From Planctomycetia bacterium (GTDB lineage Bacteria; Planctomycetota; Planctomycetia; Pirellulales; Thermoguttaceae), in contig JAUNSJ010000012.1 in NCBI GenBank assembly GCA_030539295.1, positions 39,190 to 103,189 on the forward strand: a stretch of DNA of 64,000 nucleotides, read 5' to 3'. The position numbers were made by a program, and so were the translations under genes. The notes beneath the pieces are model-generated. The model ran no database searches. It was not told where the DNA came from and was given only the letters and a program-made list of their open reading frames with translations. This document shows, in pieces, positions 8,008-17,599 of this stretch (position 1 is the stretch's first letter; each line of letters begins with the position of its first letter).

Positions 8008-9429
8008 ATGTCGTCATCAGCGCGTAAGTATTCGTTGCTCTATATAGTAATTGTCTCGGCCCTGGGAGGTCTTCTCTTCGGCTTCGATTCCGGAGTCATA
8101 TCGGGGTGCGAAAAAGCCATACAGGCGGAATATTCGCTCAGTGACTTCAGTCATGGCTTCACGGTCTCAATCGCCTTAATAGGAACGCTCATTGGCGCAT
8201 TTGGAATAGGTCGGCCTGCGGATATACTGGGCCGTAAGCAGACGCTGATCTGGATGGCCGTGATGTATTTTGTGTCCGCGGTGGGGTGTGCATTTGCCCC
8301 GAACTGGATTACGCTGGTCCTGATGCGTGGCCTGGGCGGTATCGCGATAGGCGGGTCGTCTGTGGTGGTTCCGCTCTATATTGTTGAAGTAGCGCCGGGA
8401 CATGTGCGCGGGCGACTGGTGGCCTTGAACCAACTCAATATCGTATTTGGCATTCTCGTTTCCTATATATCGAACTATTTCGTTGCCATAGCGATTGACC
8501 AGCAGAGTGTTTTATGGAGTTGGTGCGACCATTTTGCCAATTTGTTTGTGAGCGTGCCCATGGCGGCCGAGTCGATAAAATGGCGCCTTATGCTGGGCGT
8601 GGAAGCGGTTCCTGCCTTGGCGTTCTTCCTCCTGCTCTTCTCCATACCGGAGACACCGCGCTGGCTCGTTCGCGCGGGTCGAAAAGAGGAATCACTCGCT
8701 GTACTTGAAGGGATTGGCGACCCGACGCCGCAAGCGACCCTCGACGAAATCGCCGATACACTGCAAAATGCGTCACACGGCGAAAACGTTCCCCTGTTTC
8801 AGAAAATGTATTTCATGCCCATCTTTCTGGCTTGGGCTGTTGCCATGTTCAATCAGCTTTCGGGCATTAACGCGATTAATTATTACGCGCCACGTATCTT
8901 CGAAATCTTTATGGGAACGCAATCGGCCCTGGCCGCGACGATTGGACTGGGTTGCGTCAATCTCACCTTTACGATTCTGGCCCTGTTCTTTATTGACCGA
9001 CTGGGGCGTCGTTTCCTCATGATGCTCGGAGCACTGGGTACAACGGTCATGCACTTTATCGCCGCGTGGCAGATTGGACTTGGCACAAATGCCAATCCGT
9101 ATATTGTCATCCCGGCGATTCTCGGCTTTATTGCATTTTTTGCAATTTCGGAAGGAGCGGTAATCTGGGTCTTTATTGCGGAAATCTTTCCGAATGCCGT
9201 TCGTGCCAAAGGACAGGCATTGGGCAGTTTTACCCACTGGTTCATGTGCACGGTAATTTCGTGGGCCTTTCCGGTCATTGTCGGACTGTCGGATTCGTCG
9301 GGGTCGTATGCGTTCGGATTCTTTGGCTGTATGACTCTGTTGCAATTTTTCTTTGCTTGGAAAATTATGCCGGAGACCAAAGGCGGCACAATTGAGACGA
9401 TCGAGAAGCGATGGAGGAAATCAGCATGA
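8008..9429 (+). CDS. Sugar porter family MFS transporter
   Basis: 473 residues with the 12-TM pattern of the XylE/GLUT sugar porter family. Diagnostic motifs: LLFGFDSGVISG in TM1, GRPADILGRKQ in loop 2-3, PETPRWLVRAGR after TM6, FNQLSGINAINYYAPRIFE in TM7, DRLGRRFLM in loop 8-9 and PETKGGTIE after TM12. It should import a hexose or pentose by proton symport across the inner membrane. Its stop overlaps the start of the glycyl radical enzyme gene (ATGA), so the imported compound may be the substrate, or precursor of the substrate, of that enzyme. Confidence 0.92.
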   Translation: MSSSARKYSLLYIVIVSALGGLLFGFDSGVISGCEKAIQAEYSLSDFSHGFTVSIALIGTLIGAFGIGRPADILGRKQTLIWMAVMYFVSAVGCAFAPNWITLVLMRGLGGIAIGGSSVVVPLYIVEVAPGHVRGRLVALNQLNIVFGILVSYISNYFVAIAIDQQSVLWSWCDHFANLFVSVPMAAESIKWRLMLGVEAVPALAFFLLLFSIPETPRWLVRAGRKEESLAVLEGIGDPTPQATLDEIADTLQNASHGENVPLFQKMYFMPIFLAWAVAMFNQLSGINAINYYAPRIFEIFMGTQSALAATIGLGCVNLTFTILALFFIDRLGRRFLMMLGALGTTVMHFIAAWQIGLGTNANPYIVIPAILGFIAFFAISEGAVIWVFIAEIFPNAVRAKGQALGSFTHWFMCTVISWAFPVIVGLSDSSGSYAFGFFGCMTLLQFFFAWKIMPETKGGTIETIEKRWRKSA

Positions 9430-11501
9430 GTACGCGTCTGGACAAACTGCGTGACACGATCGTCGAGCGGCGACAAGGGGCGTTGCGACGTGATGTCGAT
9501 TGGAATCTGCTACTACCGAAACGTGCGGAGTCGCGATGTGCCCGGGCCGCGGAAGGACTGCAAGCCGTTTTGCAAGAGGAATCCAAAACGCCGGTCTTTC
9601 TTCCCGGGGAACGTATTTGTCTTACGCGCACATGCCGTAATCTGCCTGCAAGGTATTCCGAGTCGGAGATGGCGGCCCTGCGCAAGACGGCGTATTTTCA
9701 CGAAATGGGCGTTGTCTTTAATATAAGTCCGAATTATGCGGAGACGATTGAGTGTGGACTTGAGGCACGCCGCGCGGAAGTCGAATCGCGTCTGGCGTGT
9801 GCGAAAGACGAGGGAGACGCGGAGGGAGTCGATTTTTTGCGCGCCGTACTCCAGTCGATGGACGCGGTTCTTCAGTTGACAGACGCCTATCGTGATGAGG
9901 CGGAGAGGCAGGGTCTGAAAGAACTGACAGCCCTTCTGAACCGCGTTCCGCGTCAGGGAGCACGCACGTTTCATGAGGCGTTGCAGTTCCTCCGCATACT
10001 GCATTATGTCCTCTGGTGCGAAGGGGACTACCACAACGGACTCGGCCGAGTGGACCAATATTTATATCCCTGGCTGGCGAGCGATCTTGCGGCAGGTCGC
10101 ATTACGGAAGAGGAGGCCCTTGAGCTTTTGCAAGAGTTTTTTCTGGCGTGTAATCGCGATAGTGACCTTTATGTGGGGGTGCAGCAGGGAGATAACGGTC
10201 AGAGTCTCATGCTGGGCGGCTGCGATGCCTCGGGTAAAGACGCAACGAATCTTCTAACCTTATTGGCCCTGGAAGCGGCGAAGCGAAACCGACTCATAGA
10301 CCCGAAAATTAATTTGCGGGTTTCGTCGCAGACGGATCCAAAACTTTACGAAAAAGCGACGGAACTGACCCGGCTCGGACTCGGCTTTCCGCAATACGCC
10401 AATGACGATATTGTCATCCCCGGTCTGGTCCAACTTGGCTATTCCCTTGAGGATGCGAGAGATTACACCGTGGCCGCATGCTGGGAGTTTATTATACCCG
10501 GTTGCGGTATGGATATTCCGAATATCGGCGCGGTCTCGTTCCCCGGGACCGTCGATACGGTCATGCGCCAGCCCGAGGCGAAGGAGTGCGAGTCGTTTAG
10601 CGCATTTCAAAAATTAGTGCGTCAGGAACTGTTTCTTCGGGCTGACCGGTTGCAGGAATCGCTTACGCGGGTCGATATGCTTCCCTGTCCGTTCATTTCA
10701 TCTCTTTGTCAGGGACGTATTGCGGCGGCGCGGGACGTCTCGCTGGGGAATAAATACAATAATTTTGGCATTCACGGAACCGGACTGGCCACGGCGGTCG
10801 ATTCTCTTGCGGTCATAAAAGAACTTGTTTTTGACCGTCGCGAAATGACCTTGCCGGAACTGGTTACGATCGTTGACCGCAATTTTGAAGGAGCGGACGC
10901 TCTCTACGCGAAAGTGCGCTATCATATTCCGAAAATGGGTAACGATGAGCAGGAGCCGGACGAGATCGCCGTATCGCTTTTGGCCGATTTTGCGGACTCC
11001 TGGGCCGGGCGGGTCAATAGTCGCGGCGGCTGTTTTCGAGCCGGGACTGGTTCGGCCATGTACTATCTGTGGCATGCAAATGAGCTGCCTGCCTCGCCGG
11101 ACGGTCGCCTCCGGAATGAGCCTTTCCCGGCCAACTACGCGCCGTCGCTGGGTGTGAGCGTTAAGGGGCCCATAAGTGTCGTCGCGTCGTTTACGAAGCC
11201 GGACCTGAAGCGAACTGTTAATGGCGGTCCTCTGACGATAGAACTTCATGACAGCGTTTTTGCACAGAGCGACGGGCTGGAAAAAGTTGCCCGACTTGTG
11301 CAATTCTTTGTTGACCAAGGCGGTCATCAGTTGCAAATCAATACGATCAATCGCGATACCTTGCTCGACGCGCAGGAGCATCCGGAAAAATGGCGTCATT
11401 TGATCGTTCGCGTCTGGGGCTGGAGCGGTTACTTCGTTGAGCTTGACAAGCCGTATCAGGACCAGATCATCAAGCGGGCCGAAATGACCTTTACCCCGTA
11501 G
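9426..11501 (+). CDS. Glycyl radical enzyme of the pyruvate formate-lyase superfamily, subclass unknown
   Basis: 691 residues from ATG at 9426, preceded by GGAGGAAA and overlapping the porter stop; an ATG at 9411 would use the Shine-Dalgarno as codons. The C-terminal glycyl loop VRVWGWSGYF places the radical glycine at residue 665. The active-site cysteine is probably Cys352 in VAACWEFIIPG. PDGRLRNEPFPANYAPS and GPISVVASFTK match the conserved closing region. It is shorter than most dehydratase or lyase members (about 780-850 residues), and the Cys-Trp-Glu after the thiyl strand differs from the GCVE motif of diol/choline-type enzymes and from the Cys-Cys of pyruvate formate-lyase. Substrate cannot be assigned. 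The activase follows directly. Oxygen-sensitive and cytoplasmic. Confidence 0.88.
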   Translation: MSTRLDKLRDTIVERRQGALRRDVDWNLLLPKRAESRCARAAEGLQAVLQEESKTPVFLPGERICLTRTCRNLPARYSESEMAALRKTAYFHEMGVVFNISPNYAETIECGLEARRAEVESRLACAKDEGDAEGVDFLRAVLQSMDAVLQLTDAYRDEAERQGLKELTALLNRVPRQGARTFHEALQFLRILHYVLWCEGDYHNGLGRVDQYLYPWLASDLAAGRITEEEALELLQEFFLACNRDSDLYVGVQQGDNGQSLMLGGCDASGKDATNLLTLLALEAAKRNRLIDPKINLRVSSQTDPKLYEKATELTRLGLGFPQYANDDIVIPGLVQLGYSLEDARDYTVAACWEFIIPGCGMDIPNIGAVSFPGTVDTVMRQPEAKECESFSAFQKLVRQELFLRADRLQESLTRVDMLPCPFISSLCQGRIAAARDVSLGNKYNNFGIHGTGLATAVDSLAVIKELVFDRREMTLPELVTIVDRNFEGADALYAKVRYHIPKMGNDEQEPDEIAVSLLADFADSWAGRVNSRGGCFRAGTGSAMYYLWHANELPASPDGRLRNEPFPANYAPSLGVSVKGPISVVASFTKPDLKRTVNGGPLTIELHDSVFAQSDGLEKVARLVQFFVDQGGHQLQINTINRDTLLDAQEHPEKWRHLIVRVWGWSGYFVELDKPYQDQIIKRAEMTFTP

Positions 11502-11526
11502 CCACACCCAGACAGCAGTAATATTA

Positions 11527-12519
11527 ATGACAGACAGACCAGGAGCAGAGGTATCCAGCGCGGATCATGGCGGCCAGAGTCCGGCGAGCAGTGAGAGTCA
11601 TGACGTGAGTCGCGGCGAGTCAAAACCTGTTCCGGGTACGATTTTTGAGATTCGCGAGTTCACACTGCATGACGGACCGGGGATACGGACAAGCGTTTTT
11701 TTCAAGGGGTGCCCGCTCCGCTGCCTGTGGTGTCATAATCCGGAAGGCCAGTCGCAACGGCCGGAACTGCTGGTCAATTCGAGTGTATGTACACATTGCG
11801 GGGGCTGTCGGAAGGTCTGCCCTGTTGGTACGGACCCGGACGCGTGTACGGTCTGTGGACGCTGTACCCAGGTCTGTCCTCAAAATGCAAGGCGTCTTTG
11901 CGGCGAAAGTATAACAGGGCAGGAGTTGGTCGCGAAGCTGCTTCGGCGTCGTGACCTCTATACGCTGTCAGGAGGGGGTGTAACGCTTACCGGCGGTGAA
12001 CCGTTAGCTCAACCGGACTTCGCGGCAGACGTCGCACGGCGTCTGCGGGTGGCCGGGGTCCATGTGGCCTTGGAGACGTGCGGCTGGGCGGACCACGCCG
12101 CGTATCAAAAACTCGTTCATGAAGTTCAACTGGTCTATCAAGACATAAAAGTCGTCGATCGCCAGCGACACCGGAAACTGACCGGTCGCGATAATACGCT
12201 CATTCTCGAAAATCTTCACTGGCTTGAAAGAAGCGGAACGGCTTATGTCATTCGTGTCCCGCTGATTCCCGGCCTGAACGATTCGCAAGAGGACCTCAAG
12301 GCGGTCGCGGCACGCCTGTCGCCGTCCCCTGGCCTGGTAGCGGTCGAACTGATCCCCTATAACATCGCCGCTGGAGCGAAATATCATCTCCTGCAGAAGG
12401 CATATCCGCTGCGGAATCTGACTTTTCCGCAGACCAAACAGGAGCAATGTGAGACAACGACGAGCGATCCGCTCCTAAAGCCCTTTATCGACCGCGGCAT
12501 TACGGCCCGACACTATTAA
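11527..12519 (+). CDS. Glycyl radical enzyme activating protein (radical SAM)
   Basis: 330 residues. The radical SAM cluster motif is GCPLRCLWC (Cys62, Cys66, Cys69). An inserted ferredoxin domain binds two further [4Fe-4S] clusters through Cys88/91/94/98 and Cys107/110/113/117, the architecture of activases for non-PFL glycyl radical enzymes. LTGGEPLAQ is the SAM-binding GGE strand. The first 36 residues are polar and low-complexity, there is no strong ribosome site before ATG 11527, and the conserved part starts at PGTIFEIREF, so the true start may be further in. It should install the radical on Gly665 of the neighbouring enzyme. Confidence 0.92.
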   Translation: MTDRPGAEVSSADHGGQSPASSESHDVSRGESKPVPGTIFEIREFTLHDGPGIRTSVFFKGCPLRCLWCHNPEGQSQRPELLVNSSVCTHCGGCRKVCPVGTDPDACTVCGRCTQVCPQNARRLCGESITGQELVAKLLRRRDLYTLSGGGVTLTGGEPLAQPDFAADVARRLRVAGVHVALETCGWADHAAYQKLVHEVQLVYQDIKVVDRQRHRKLTGRDNTLILENLHWLERSGTAYVIRVPLIPGLNDSQEDLKAVAARLSPSPGLVAVELIPYNIAAGAKYHLLQKAYPLRNLTFPQTKQEQCETTTSDPLLKPFIDRGITARHY

Positions 12520-12562
12520 GGTCACGAAGCATCGCGTAAGCAATTTTGCACCGCAGAACAAA

Positions 12563-12598
12563 AACGACCGGCGGGTTCCATGGAACCAGTCGGTCGTT
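12563..12598. terminator. Strong bidirectional terminator
   Basis: AACGACCG (12563-12570) pairs with CGGTCGTT (12591-12598), enclosing a perfect inner palindrome GGTTCCATGGAACC (12574-12587). On the minus strand the stem runs into a T-rich tract (CGTTTTTGTT), so it serves lpxA; it also lies just after the plus-strand activase gene. Confidence 0.8.
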
Positions 12599-12634
12599 AT
12601 AAGTTAAAGTGGGAAAGAAACGCTTGGGAACGTC

Positions 12635-13531
12635 TTAACCCACAACGCGGCGCCGATAGGGAGAGGCAATGGCACTTTCCTCTTCTTCGGTAACGACGTG
12701 CAGATGAATGGCTTTTTCCTCGGGCATAACAATCGCGGGATGGCGGGCTGTATGCCGTTCCGGAGTAATACCGCGCGTCGTCGTACCAATAAAGCTGGCC
12801 ATTTCCAGACCGGGACCACTGGTAAAGTCGCTCTGAATCTTATTGACAATCTCGCGCCAAGGCAGACTGCTCTGGTACAGTACGCGATAAACCGCTTTGA
12901 TCTCTTTAATTTCGTCGGAGGAGAACCCGGCCCGGCGAAGACCAACGTTGTTAAGACCAACAATTTCACTGGTTAGTCCATCGACGAGCAGGAAGGGAGG
13001 AATGTCTTTGACGATGTGCGACTGACCGCCCACCATGGCAAAGGCGCCAATGCGGCAGAACTGATGAACCCCCACGGCACCGGAGATAAAAGCCCGGCGG
13101 CCCACAGTAACATGACCGGCCAGCATGGTGTTATTGGCCATAATAACGTTGTCGGAGATGCGGCAATCGTGGGCAATGTGGGCATTGACCATGAACATGC
13201 AGTTGTCGCCGATTTCCGTTGCGTCTGCTTCGCCCATGGCTCGATGGATGGTCACGTTCTCGCGAATCATGTTGCCGTTACCAATAACGACAGAACCACA
13301 AGTATCGCCAATCCCGACACACTGGGGAAGGCCACCAATCGTCGCGCCTTCAAACAGATGGTTGTTCGTCCCCATAACGGTATCGCGATGAACCGTAACA
13401 CGGGCTTCCAAACAACAGCCGTCGCCGATTTCAACATTATCTTCTACAACACAAAAGGGACCAATTTGAACGTCTTGTCCGATTTTTGCTTTGGGACTAA
13501 CCAAGGACTGGGGATGAATTCGCACTTCCAT
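12635..13531 (-). CDS. lpxA: UDP-N-acetylglucosamine acyltransferase
   Basis: 298 residues of left-handed beta-helix hexapeptide repeats (for example IGPFCV, IGDGCC, IGNGNM, IGDNCM). NAHIAHDC holds the catalytic histidine (His121, equal to His125 in E. coli), and NVIMANNTMLAGH and GGQSHIVKDIPPF are diagnostic of LpxA. It transfers the 3-hydroxyacyl chain from ACP to UDP-GlcNAc, the first step of lipid A synthesis, which supports a Gram-negative type outer membrane. The C-terminal tail (about 265-298, rich in Glu and His) extends beyond the usual length. It stands alone, away from lpxD/fabZ. Confidence 0.93.
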   Translation of the reverse strand: MEVRIHPQSLVSPKAKIGQDVQIGPFCVVEDNVEIGDGCCLEARVTVHRDTVMGTNNHLFEGATIGGLPQCVGIGDTCGSVVIGNGNMIRENVTIHRAMGEADATEIGDNCMFMVNAHIAHDCRISDNVIMANNTMLAGHVTVGRRAFISGAVGVHQFCRIGAFAMVGGQSHIVKDIPPFLLVDGLTSEIVGLNNVGLRRAGFSSDEIKEIKAVYRVLYQSSLPWREIVNKIQSDFTSGPGLEMASFIGTTTRGITPERHTARHPAIVMPEEKAIHLHVVTEEEESAIASPYRRRVVG

Positions 13532-13919
13532 TGCCTTTCATCGCAATTGCGGAATACTGGGTTATGACGTCGTCAGGAACTACAAGGCCTGCGACGCCGT
13601 CTGTTACATATAACACATAAAATAATCTTTTTTGCCTCTTTTGGGAAGGGCGATTTCCGTGTATTTTCCAAAATAGGCCAAAATTTTTCTTTTTTGTTTA
13701 CTTTCGCTTGCTGACACGGCAAGTTTGGTAAAATGCGTAATGTTACACCTGCCCTCTATCCGCATTACTAAAACAGTTTCTAACTCCCTTTATCGTTCTT
13801 TTTCGTTGTCTTCGTCAATAAAACCGTTGTAATTGGTAAATTTTTCCTGTTTTATTTTTAAGGAAATGGCGGACAATTTGATTTCAACTTTAAATAATCT
13901 ACCTACTTTATTAATTGTG
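13532..13919. other. AT-rich intergenic region
   Basis: Nearly 400 bases that are markedly AT-rich (many T-runs) between lpxA and the C_GCAxxG gene. No open frame, repeat or RNA gene was recognised. It must contain the lpxA promoter. Confidence 0.5.
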
Positions 13920-14264
13920 TCATTCTTTATCCAATTTTACACCAGCCAATAGAGCCCCCAAGGCAACACAGTTGGCGCAAGGCGTTTTATTCGCACTCTT
14001 AATTTCTTTACAGGTGAGTGCTCCTGCGGTGGCCGCGAACTCCTGTTTGATGCGTTCGTGCTCGGATTCCGGGGTAACGGCCAAGGCTCCATAGAGAGCC
14101 CCGCAAAGCCCGCCTTCGGCCCGCCCGCCCCCAAAGGCCTTGAACGGTGGGACCAAATCGTCGCGTCCAGCCAAAGAGACAACCGCTTGGGCACAGTTGT
14201 AATGGTTCGGAGCTTGATGAAAGACGGATTGTGCTGTATTTATCGCATTTTGTGTAAGTTCCAT
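13920..14264 (-). CDS. C_GCAxxG_C_C family redox protein
   Basis: 114 residues, ATG preceded by AGGAGGAG. The cysteines give the family its name: NCAQAVV (Cys24), GGLCGALYGAL (Cys54), ALTCKEI (Cys85) and PCANCVALG (Cys96, Cys99). The family is common in anaerobes and often treated as a redox or metal-binding protein; its reaction is not established. No neighbour is co-transcribed, so the context is uninformative. Confidence 0.88.
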   Translation of the reverse strand: MELTQNAINTAQSVFHQAPNHYNCAQAVVSLAGRDDLVPPFKAFGGGRAEGGLCGALYGALAVTPESEHERIKQEFAATAGALTCKEIKSANKTPCANCVALGALLAGVKLDKE

Positions 14265-14413
14265 ATCTTCTCCTCCTGTGTTCTATTACGCCCTTGACGC
14301 GCTAGAGTAATATTATATAATGACGTTATCCCACAATTTTAACGATGTGACTATTATAATCCATCTTTGAGGAACGTCAAAGCCCCCTACACAATATTGC
14401 GAGGTATGGCGGT

Positions 14414-14436
14414 GCGTGCCAAACTATCTTGCGAAG
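14414..14436 (+). repeat. Dispersed 23-base repeat, copy 1
   Basis: A 23-base stretch beginning GCGTGCCAAACT and ending TCTTGCGAAG that matches 46295-46317 at 22 of 23 positions. Similarity extends weakly upstream (AGGT-ATGGCGGT against AGGTGTGCCGGCGA). Both copies lie in intergenic DNA beyond the 3' end of a minus-strand gene. Confidence 0.6.
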
Positions 14437-14477
14437 TATATGGCATTCTTCAGGCGTTCATGTCCTACAATAAAACA

Positions 14478-14573
14478 GGGATATTGCCTTGCTGGAAAGC
14501 GAAGCAATATCCCGAATACAGTGCCGTTGGCGGCAGACGCTGCGAAGAAACGAGTTAAGCGTGACGTCTGCCG
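14478..14573 (-). terminator. Tandem hairpins after the sialidase gene
   Basis: CGGCAGACG (14531-14539) pairs with CGTCTGCCG (14565-14573), and further on GGGATATTGC (14478-14487) pairs perfectly with GCAATATCCC (14504-14513). Read on the minus strand, the second stem is followed by TGTTTTATTG. The pair starts 15 bases after the sialidase stop. Confidence 0.6.
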
Positions 14574-14587
14574 AAAGTAGAGTCCGA

Positions 14588-15808
14588 CTATTGGCCCAGA
14601 GCCTTGTTGGCAACGATACCAGCTCTCGAACCATCGGCAACGAATTTCCCGGCCAAGATGTCCTCTTCGGTGAAACGTGCCATCATAATTTCCTTTTCGA
14701 CGAAACGATCACGGTCCCAGGCAACATAGATCGTGCCATCCTGGGCCTGTTGTCCGGTCGGATAGGATGCGTATGGTTTGCTGTCCAGGAGGAGTCCGCC
14801 CATCCATGTCTTACCGTCGTCGTCGGAAAGAAAGGCCATCAATCTCGTTCGCCCACAATTTTCCTGAATTTTTCCGTTTTTGACCAAGAGGAGTTTACCC
14901 GATTGCAGTCTGCGAATGATAAAACGACTGCATGTGTGGGAAACGCCAGGCATGGGAGCGGCGACGGACCAGGTTTTCCCTTGATCGAAAGAAAAGGATT
15001 CACCCATTCCATACACAGTTCGAATGGCCATCCAGAGCGAGCCATCCTTCTTTTCAACGATATTATGCTCATCGTAATTGTAATCTTTTTTTGGAACTTC
15101 GGCACGCCCGAGGAAGTTGAAAGTCTTACCCTGGTCGTCAGAAGAGTAGACGAGGGCGCCTCGTTTTTCGGGTGGAATAAAGAATTTTGCGTCCATTTGA
15201 ACGACGGAAACGGGGAGCAGATAGCGGCCCTGTGAATCGCAAACAGGCTGATTGTTCATAATGCCATCACAAATGCGTCGTGGTTCGCTCCAAACGGCGT
15301 TTTCACCGAGTTCCGGATGGTCGCAAGTCATGCACCAGATACCGCCCCGGCCATCCCAGGCGAGCATAGGGGGGACACCTTGCTCCGCTTGTGCCCAGAA
15401 GTGCCACAGGCGTCCAGTGGGGTCCTGCCAAAGGGAGGAATCGTAGGCCCGGGCAATGCCAGGTGGGTCAATAACCATGATCGGCTTACTCCAATTTTCA
15501 CCACGGTCGCCACTGGTAGCCAGTAAGACAATGTTCTCGGCATTTTCGCCGTAGTCAGTTTCCTTTGAAGCCACGTTTGTGCCACTTGTCCAGCTAACCC
15601 ACAATCGGTCGGGAGATGTGGGCTGGAGACTGGGGACGCCCTGAAACTTGCGGTTGGCGTCCAGGTATTCGTCGGGAAGTTCGAGCCATATTTTAGGAGG
15701 ATCTAGAGAAGACCCTTCACTATTGGTCTCTTGCTGCGCTTCGCAATTGGCACAAGGGGCGAACAATACACAAAGGAGCAAGCCGGTCAAAGCCTTCAAT
15801 CTGTGCAT
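14588..15808 (-). CDS. Secreted sialidase-family (BNR/Asp-box) protein
   Basis: 406 residues with a cleavable signal peptide (LTGLLLCVLFAPCANCEAQ). Asp-box motifs recur along a six-bladed propeller: SGDRGENWSKP (about 82), SSDDQGKTF (about 222), SFDQGKTWS (about 274) and SDDDGKTWM (about 330). The family hydrolyses sialic acids or related glycosides, and many planctomycete members are of unknown specificity. It lies 79 bases past a DUF1559 gene on the same strand, so it may belong to that surface-protein operon. An arginine triad was not confirmed by eye. Confidence 0.8.
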   Translation of the reverse strand: MHRLKALTGLLLCVLFAPCANCEAQQETNSEGSSLDPPKIWLELPDEYLDANRKFQGVPSLQPTSPDRLWVSWTSGTNVASKETDYGENAENIVLLATSGDRGENWSKPIMVIDPPGIARAYDSSLWQDPTGRLWHFWAQAEQGVPPMLAWDGRGGIWCMTCDHPELGENAVWSEPRRICDGIMNNQPVCDSQGRYLLPVSVVQMDAKFFIPPEKRGALVYSSDDQGKTFNFLGRAEVPKKDYNYDEHNIVEKKDGSLWMAIRTVYGMGESFSFDQGKTWSVAAPMPGVSHTCSRFIIRRLQSGKLLLVKNGKIQENCGRTRLMAFLSDDDGKTWMGGLLLDSKPYASYPTGQQAQDGTIYVAWDRDRFVEKEIMMARFTEEDILAGKFVADGSRAGIVANKALGQ

Positions 15809-15887
15809 ATTTACAAATTTCCTTTCTTATTGGTTTTAAGACACTGTAAAAAACGGACAAACGCATCTGTTTTTTGTTCGGCATCAT

Positions 15888-17051
15888 TTACAAACTAGTA
15901 ATTTCATTTCCATCTTTGCTTCCCATGGCGCCCCAAACACCGTAGGGGGAGCTACCACTGGTAACAGGCGAGGCGTCCAAATCGCCGCAATCGATCGTAT
16001 CGGAAATGAAACGGACAGAGCCATCGGCCAAGGCTGCGTTGGCGCCTCCTGAATGATAACTGCTGGCGGTCATAATGGGATTGGAGCCATTAAAAGTGGA
16101 TATAACAGGAGATGTGTTTCGGGAATACTGATCTTCTGTAATACAGGACGGTGCGTTCGGAGGGAGAATTGTATTGAAGCCAGTGGCCCAAATCAATCCA
16201 CTATGGAAGGCACGTCCACACACGCCCCACACGCCATCGGAGTCGTTGCCAGAAGAGCCGGCAAGTCCGGTAAGCGTTCGGTCAGGTCCAAGCCGATTCA
16301 TACACGGACGAGGTTTGCCTGTGGCGGAACTGCCAACGCCCGATTTAAAAGCAACGGCATTGACCGCATAAAGAGTGCCGTCTCCCTGTTCGCCTTTACC
16401 AATCCCCATCTCGGAGAGAATCACTGTATTACTCGTTCCGTCGACTATGGAACTCATATTGTAATAGGCGTAAGTACCATAGTTGCAATAGAAGAACAGG
16501 CCGCGCAAGTATTTTGCGTTTGTAACCAGATTGTCAGCGTTCCAGATGTCGCCCGCGGATGCGCGATAGCTCATACGGCACGGTTCACCCAGAAAGAGTT
16601 TTCCCTGTGGGTCGGAAGGACACCAGTAGGCGGAAACACCAATGTGGTAACAGCCAAGATTTTTGTGAGCCGCGGCAACACCGGTCAAACCTTTTACCGA
16701 AGCAATAATGTTATCATAAGCGGCATTTTGTTCGATATAAGGAAGAAGCCAAACTCCCCAGCCGACTTTGCCATAAATGGAACGATCGGCAGCCGTATTG
16801 CCAGGATTATTGGCAAGATGATTTGGGCTGGCCCCGGCGGGAAACGACAGATTATTGTCATGGTAGTTTTGCATACCAAGTGCGAGTTGTTTGAGGTTAT
16901 TGGTACAACTCATTCTGCGAGCGGCTTCCCGGGCGGCCTGGACTGCTGGTAAGAGCAGGGCGACGAGAATTCCAATAATTGCAATTACGACAAGTAACTC
17001 AACGAGCGTAAAAGCGAGACGGCGTCGGTAATTTTGTAGACACACTTTCAT
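15888..17051 (-). CDS. DUF1559 protein with prepilin-type N-terminus (copy A)
   Basis: 387 residues from ATG at 17051, with AGGAG seven to eight bases upstream; a GTG 18 codons earlier is rejected. The N-terminus ([19 protein letters not shown]) is a type IV prepilin-like signal with Ala before the Phe. It is followed by the invariant [22 protein letters not shown] of DUF1559, shown in part, and near the C-terminus by [17 protein letters not shown]. Such proteins are thought to be exported pseudopilin-like surface proteins. The gene is the last or next to last of a sigma/FecR/DUF1559/lipoprotein/DUF1559 run and shares an identical 158-base tract with copy B at 17600. Confidence 0.92.
   Translation of the reverse strand: MKVCLQNYRRRLAFTLVELLVVIAIIGILVALLLPAVQAAREAARRMSCTNNLKQLALGMQNYHDNNLSFPAGASPNHLANNPGNTAADRSIYGKVGWGVWLLPYIEQNAAYDNIIASVKGLTGVAAAHKNLGCYHIGVSAYWCPSDPQGKLFLGEPCRMSYRASAGDIWNADNLVTNAKYLRGLFFYCNYGTYAYYNMSSIVDGTSNTVILSEMGIGKGEQGDGTLYAVNAVAFKSGVGSSATGKPRPCMNRLGPDRTLTGLAGSSGNDSDGVWGVCGRAFHSGLIWATGFNTILPPNAPSCITEDQYSRNTSPVISTFNGSNPIMTASSYHSGGANAALADGSVRFISDTIDCGDLDASPVTSGSSPYGVWGAMGSKDGNEITSL
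16045..16202 (-). repeat. 158-base identical tract shared by DUF1559 genes (copy A)
   Basis: Identical base for base to 17757-17914 (offset 1712), while flanking coding sequence of the two paralogues differs at many silent sites. This is the pattern of recent gene conversion. Confidence 0.9.
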
Positions 17052-17109
17052 CTTTATTCTCCTTTTAAATGTAGAGGGCGTTAACATCTTTAAGTTGGTA
17101 CACACGGGG

Positions 17110-17580
17110 TTATTTCGTCTTGCTCTTCAATTCGAAAACAAATGTATTGGGGCCTCCGGCAGTAATTTCGGCCTCAATATCGGTTGTTTTCGGGGAAGTA
17201 TATTTAGCGGGCAAGAGGTCAATCAAAGGGATAAAAACCTTATCGTCGGGGTCTTTTTCGAACCGGGCCTTTTCCGCTTCGGTAGGCTCTCGTTCAGGGG
17301 CGAGCTTACTGAAAATGACTTTATACAAGCCAGGCTGGGTTCCGTCGCCACCTTTTCCCAAGGTGGAGGAGAGGAGGAATTTTCCTTCGGTATCGGTAGT
17401 TCCGCCGGCACCGAGTCCGGTACCGGATTCGGCCGGGATAAAGGTTACAGAGACGTCCGCTTCCGGCTTGCCATCAATTAAGACTGTCCCTTGTGCGAAA
17501 TGGAGATTATGTTCGTTTCCACACCCTGCGGCAAAAATTATGGAAACGATCAGCATACAAAACCAGTTAAACTTTTTCAT
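17110..17580 (-). CDS. Small lipoprotein, carboxypeptidase-regulatory-like
   Basis: 156 residues. The signal ends in a lipobox (IFAAGC). The mature part has the pattern [19 protein letters not shown], then [14 protein letters not shown] and LYKVIFSKL, typical of the one-domain carboxypeptidase-regulatory-like fold found in planctomycete lipoproteins. It lies between the two DUF1559 genes with gaps of about 20 and 58 bases, so it is surely in the same operon. It mirrors the DUF1559-lipoprotein pair at 1-639. Probably anchored in the periplasm or outer membrane; partner unknown. Confidence 0.83.
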   Translation of the reverse strand: MKKFNWFCMLIVSIIFAAGCGNEHNLHFAQGTVLIDGKPEADVSVTFIPAESGTGLGAGGTTDTEGKFLLSSTLGKGGDGTQPGLYKVIFSKLAPEREPTEAEKARFEKDPDDKVFIPLIDLLPAKYTSPKTTDIEAEITAGGPNTFVFELKSKTK

Positions 17581-17599
17581 ATTTCACCCTCTTTTATTT

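Larger units (their letters stand above)
14265..14587. other. Intergenic region with hairpins and a dispersed repeat
   Basis: About 320 bases without a supported gene. It contains one copy of the short dispersed repeat (14414-14436) and two strong hairpins beyond the sialidase stop. A plus-strand open frame across the repeat is judged spurious. Confidence 0.5.

Noticed and set aside
14367..14558. Plus-strand 63-codon frame across the sialidase 3' region
   Set aside because: It runs through the dispersed repeat and two hairpins, has no ribosome site and no family match.
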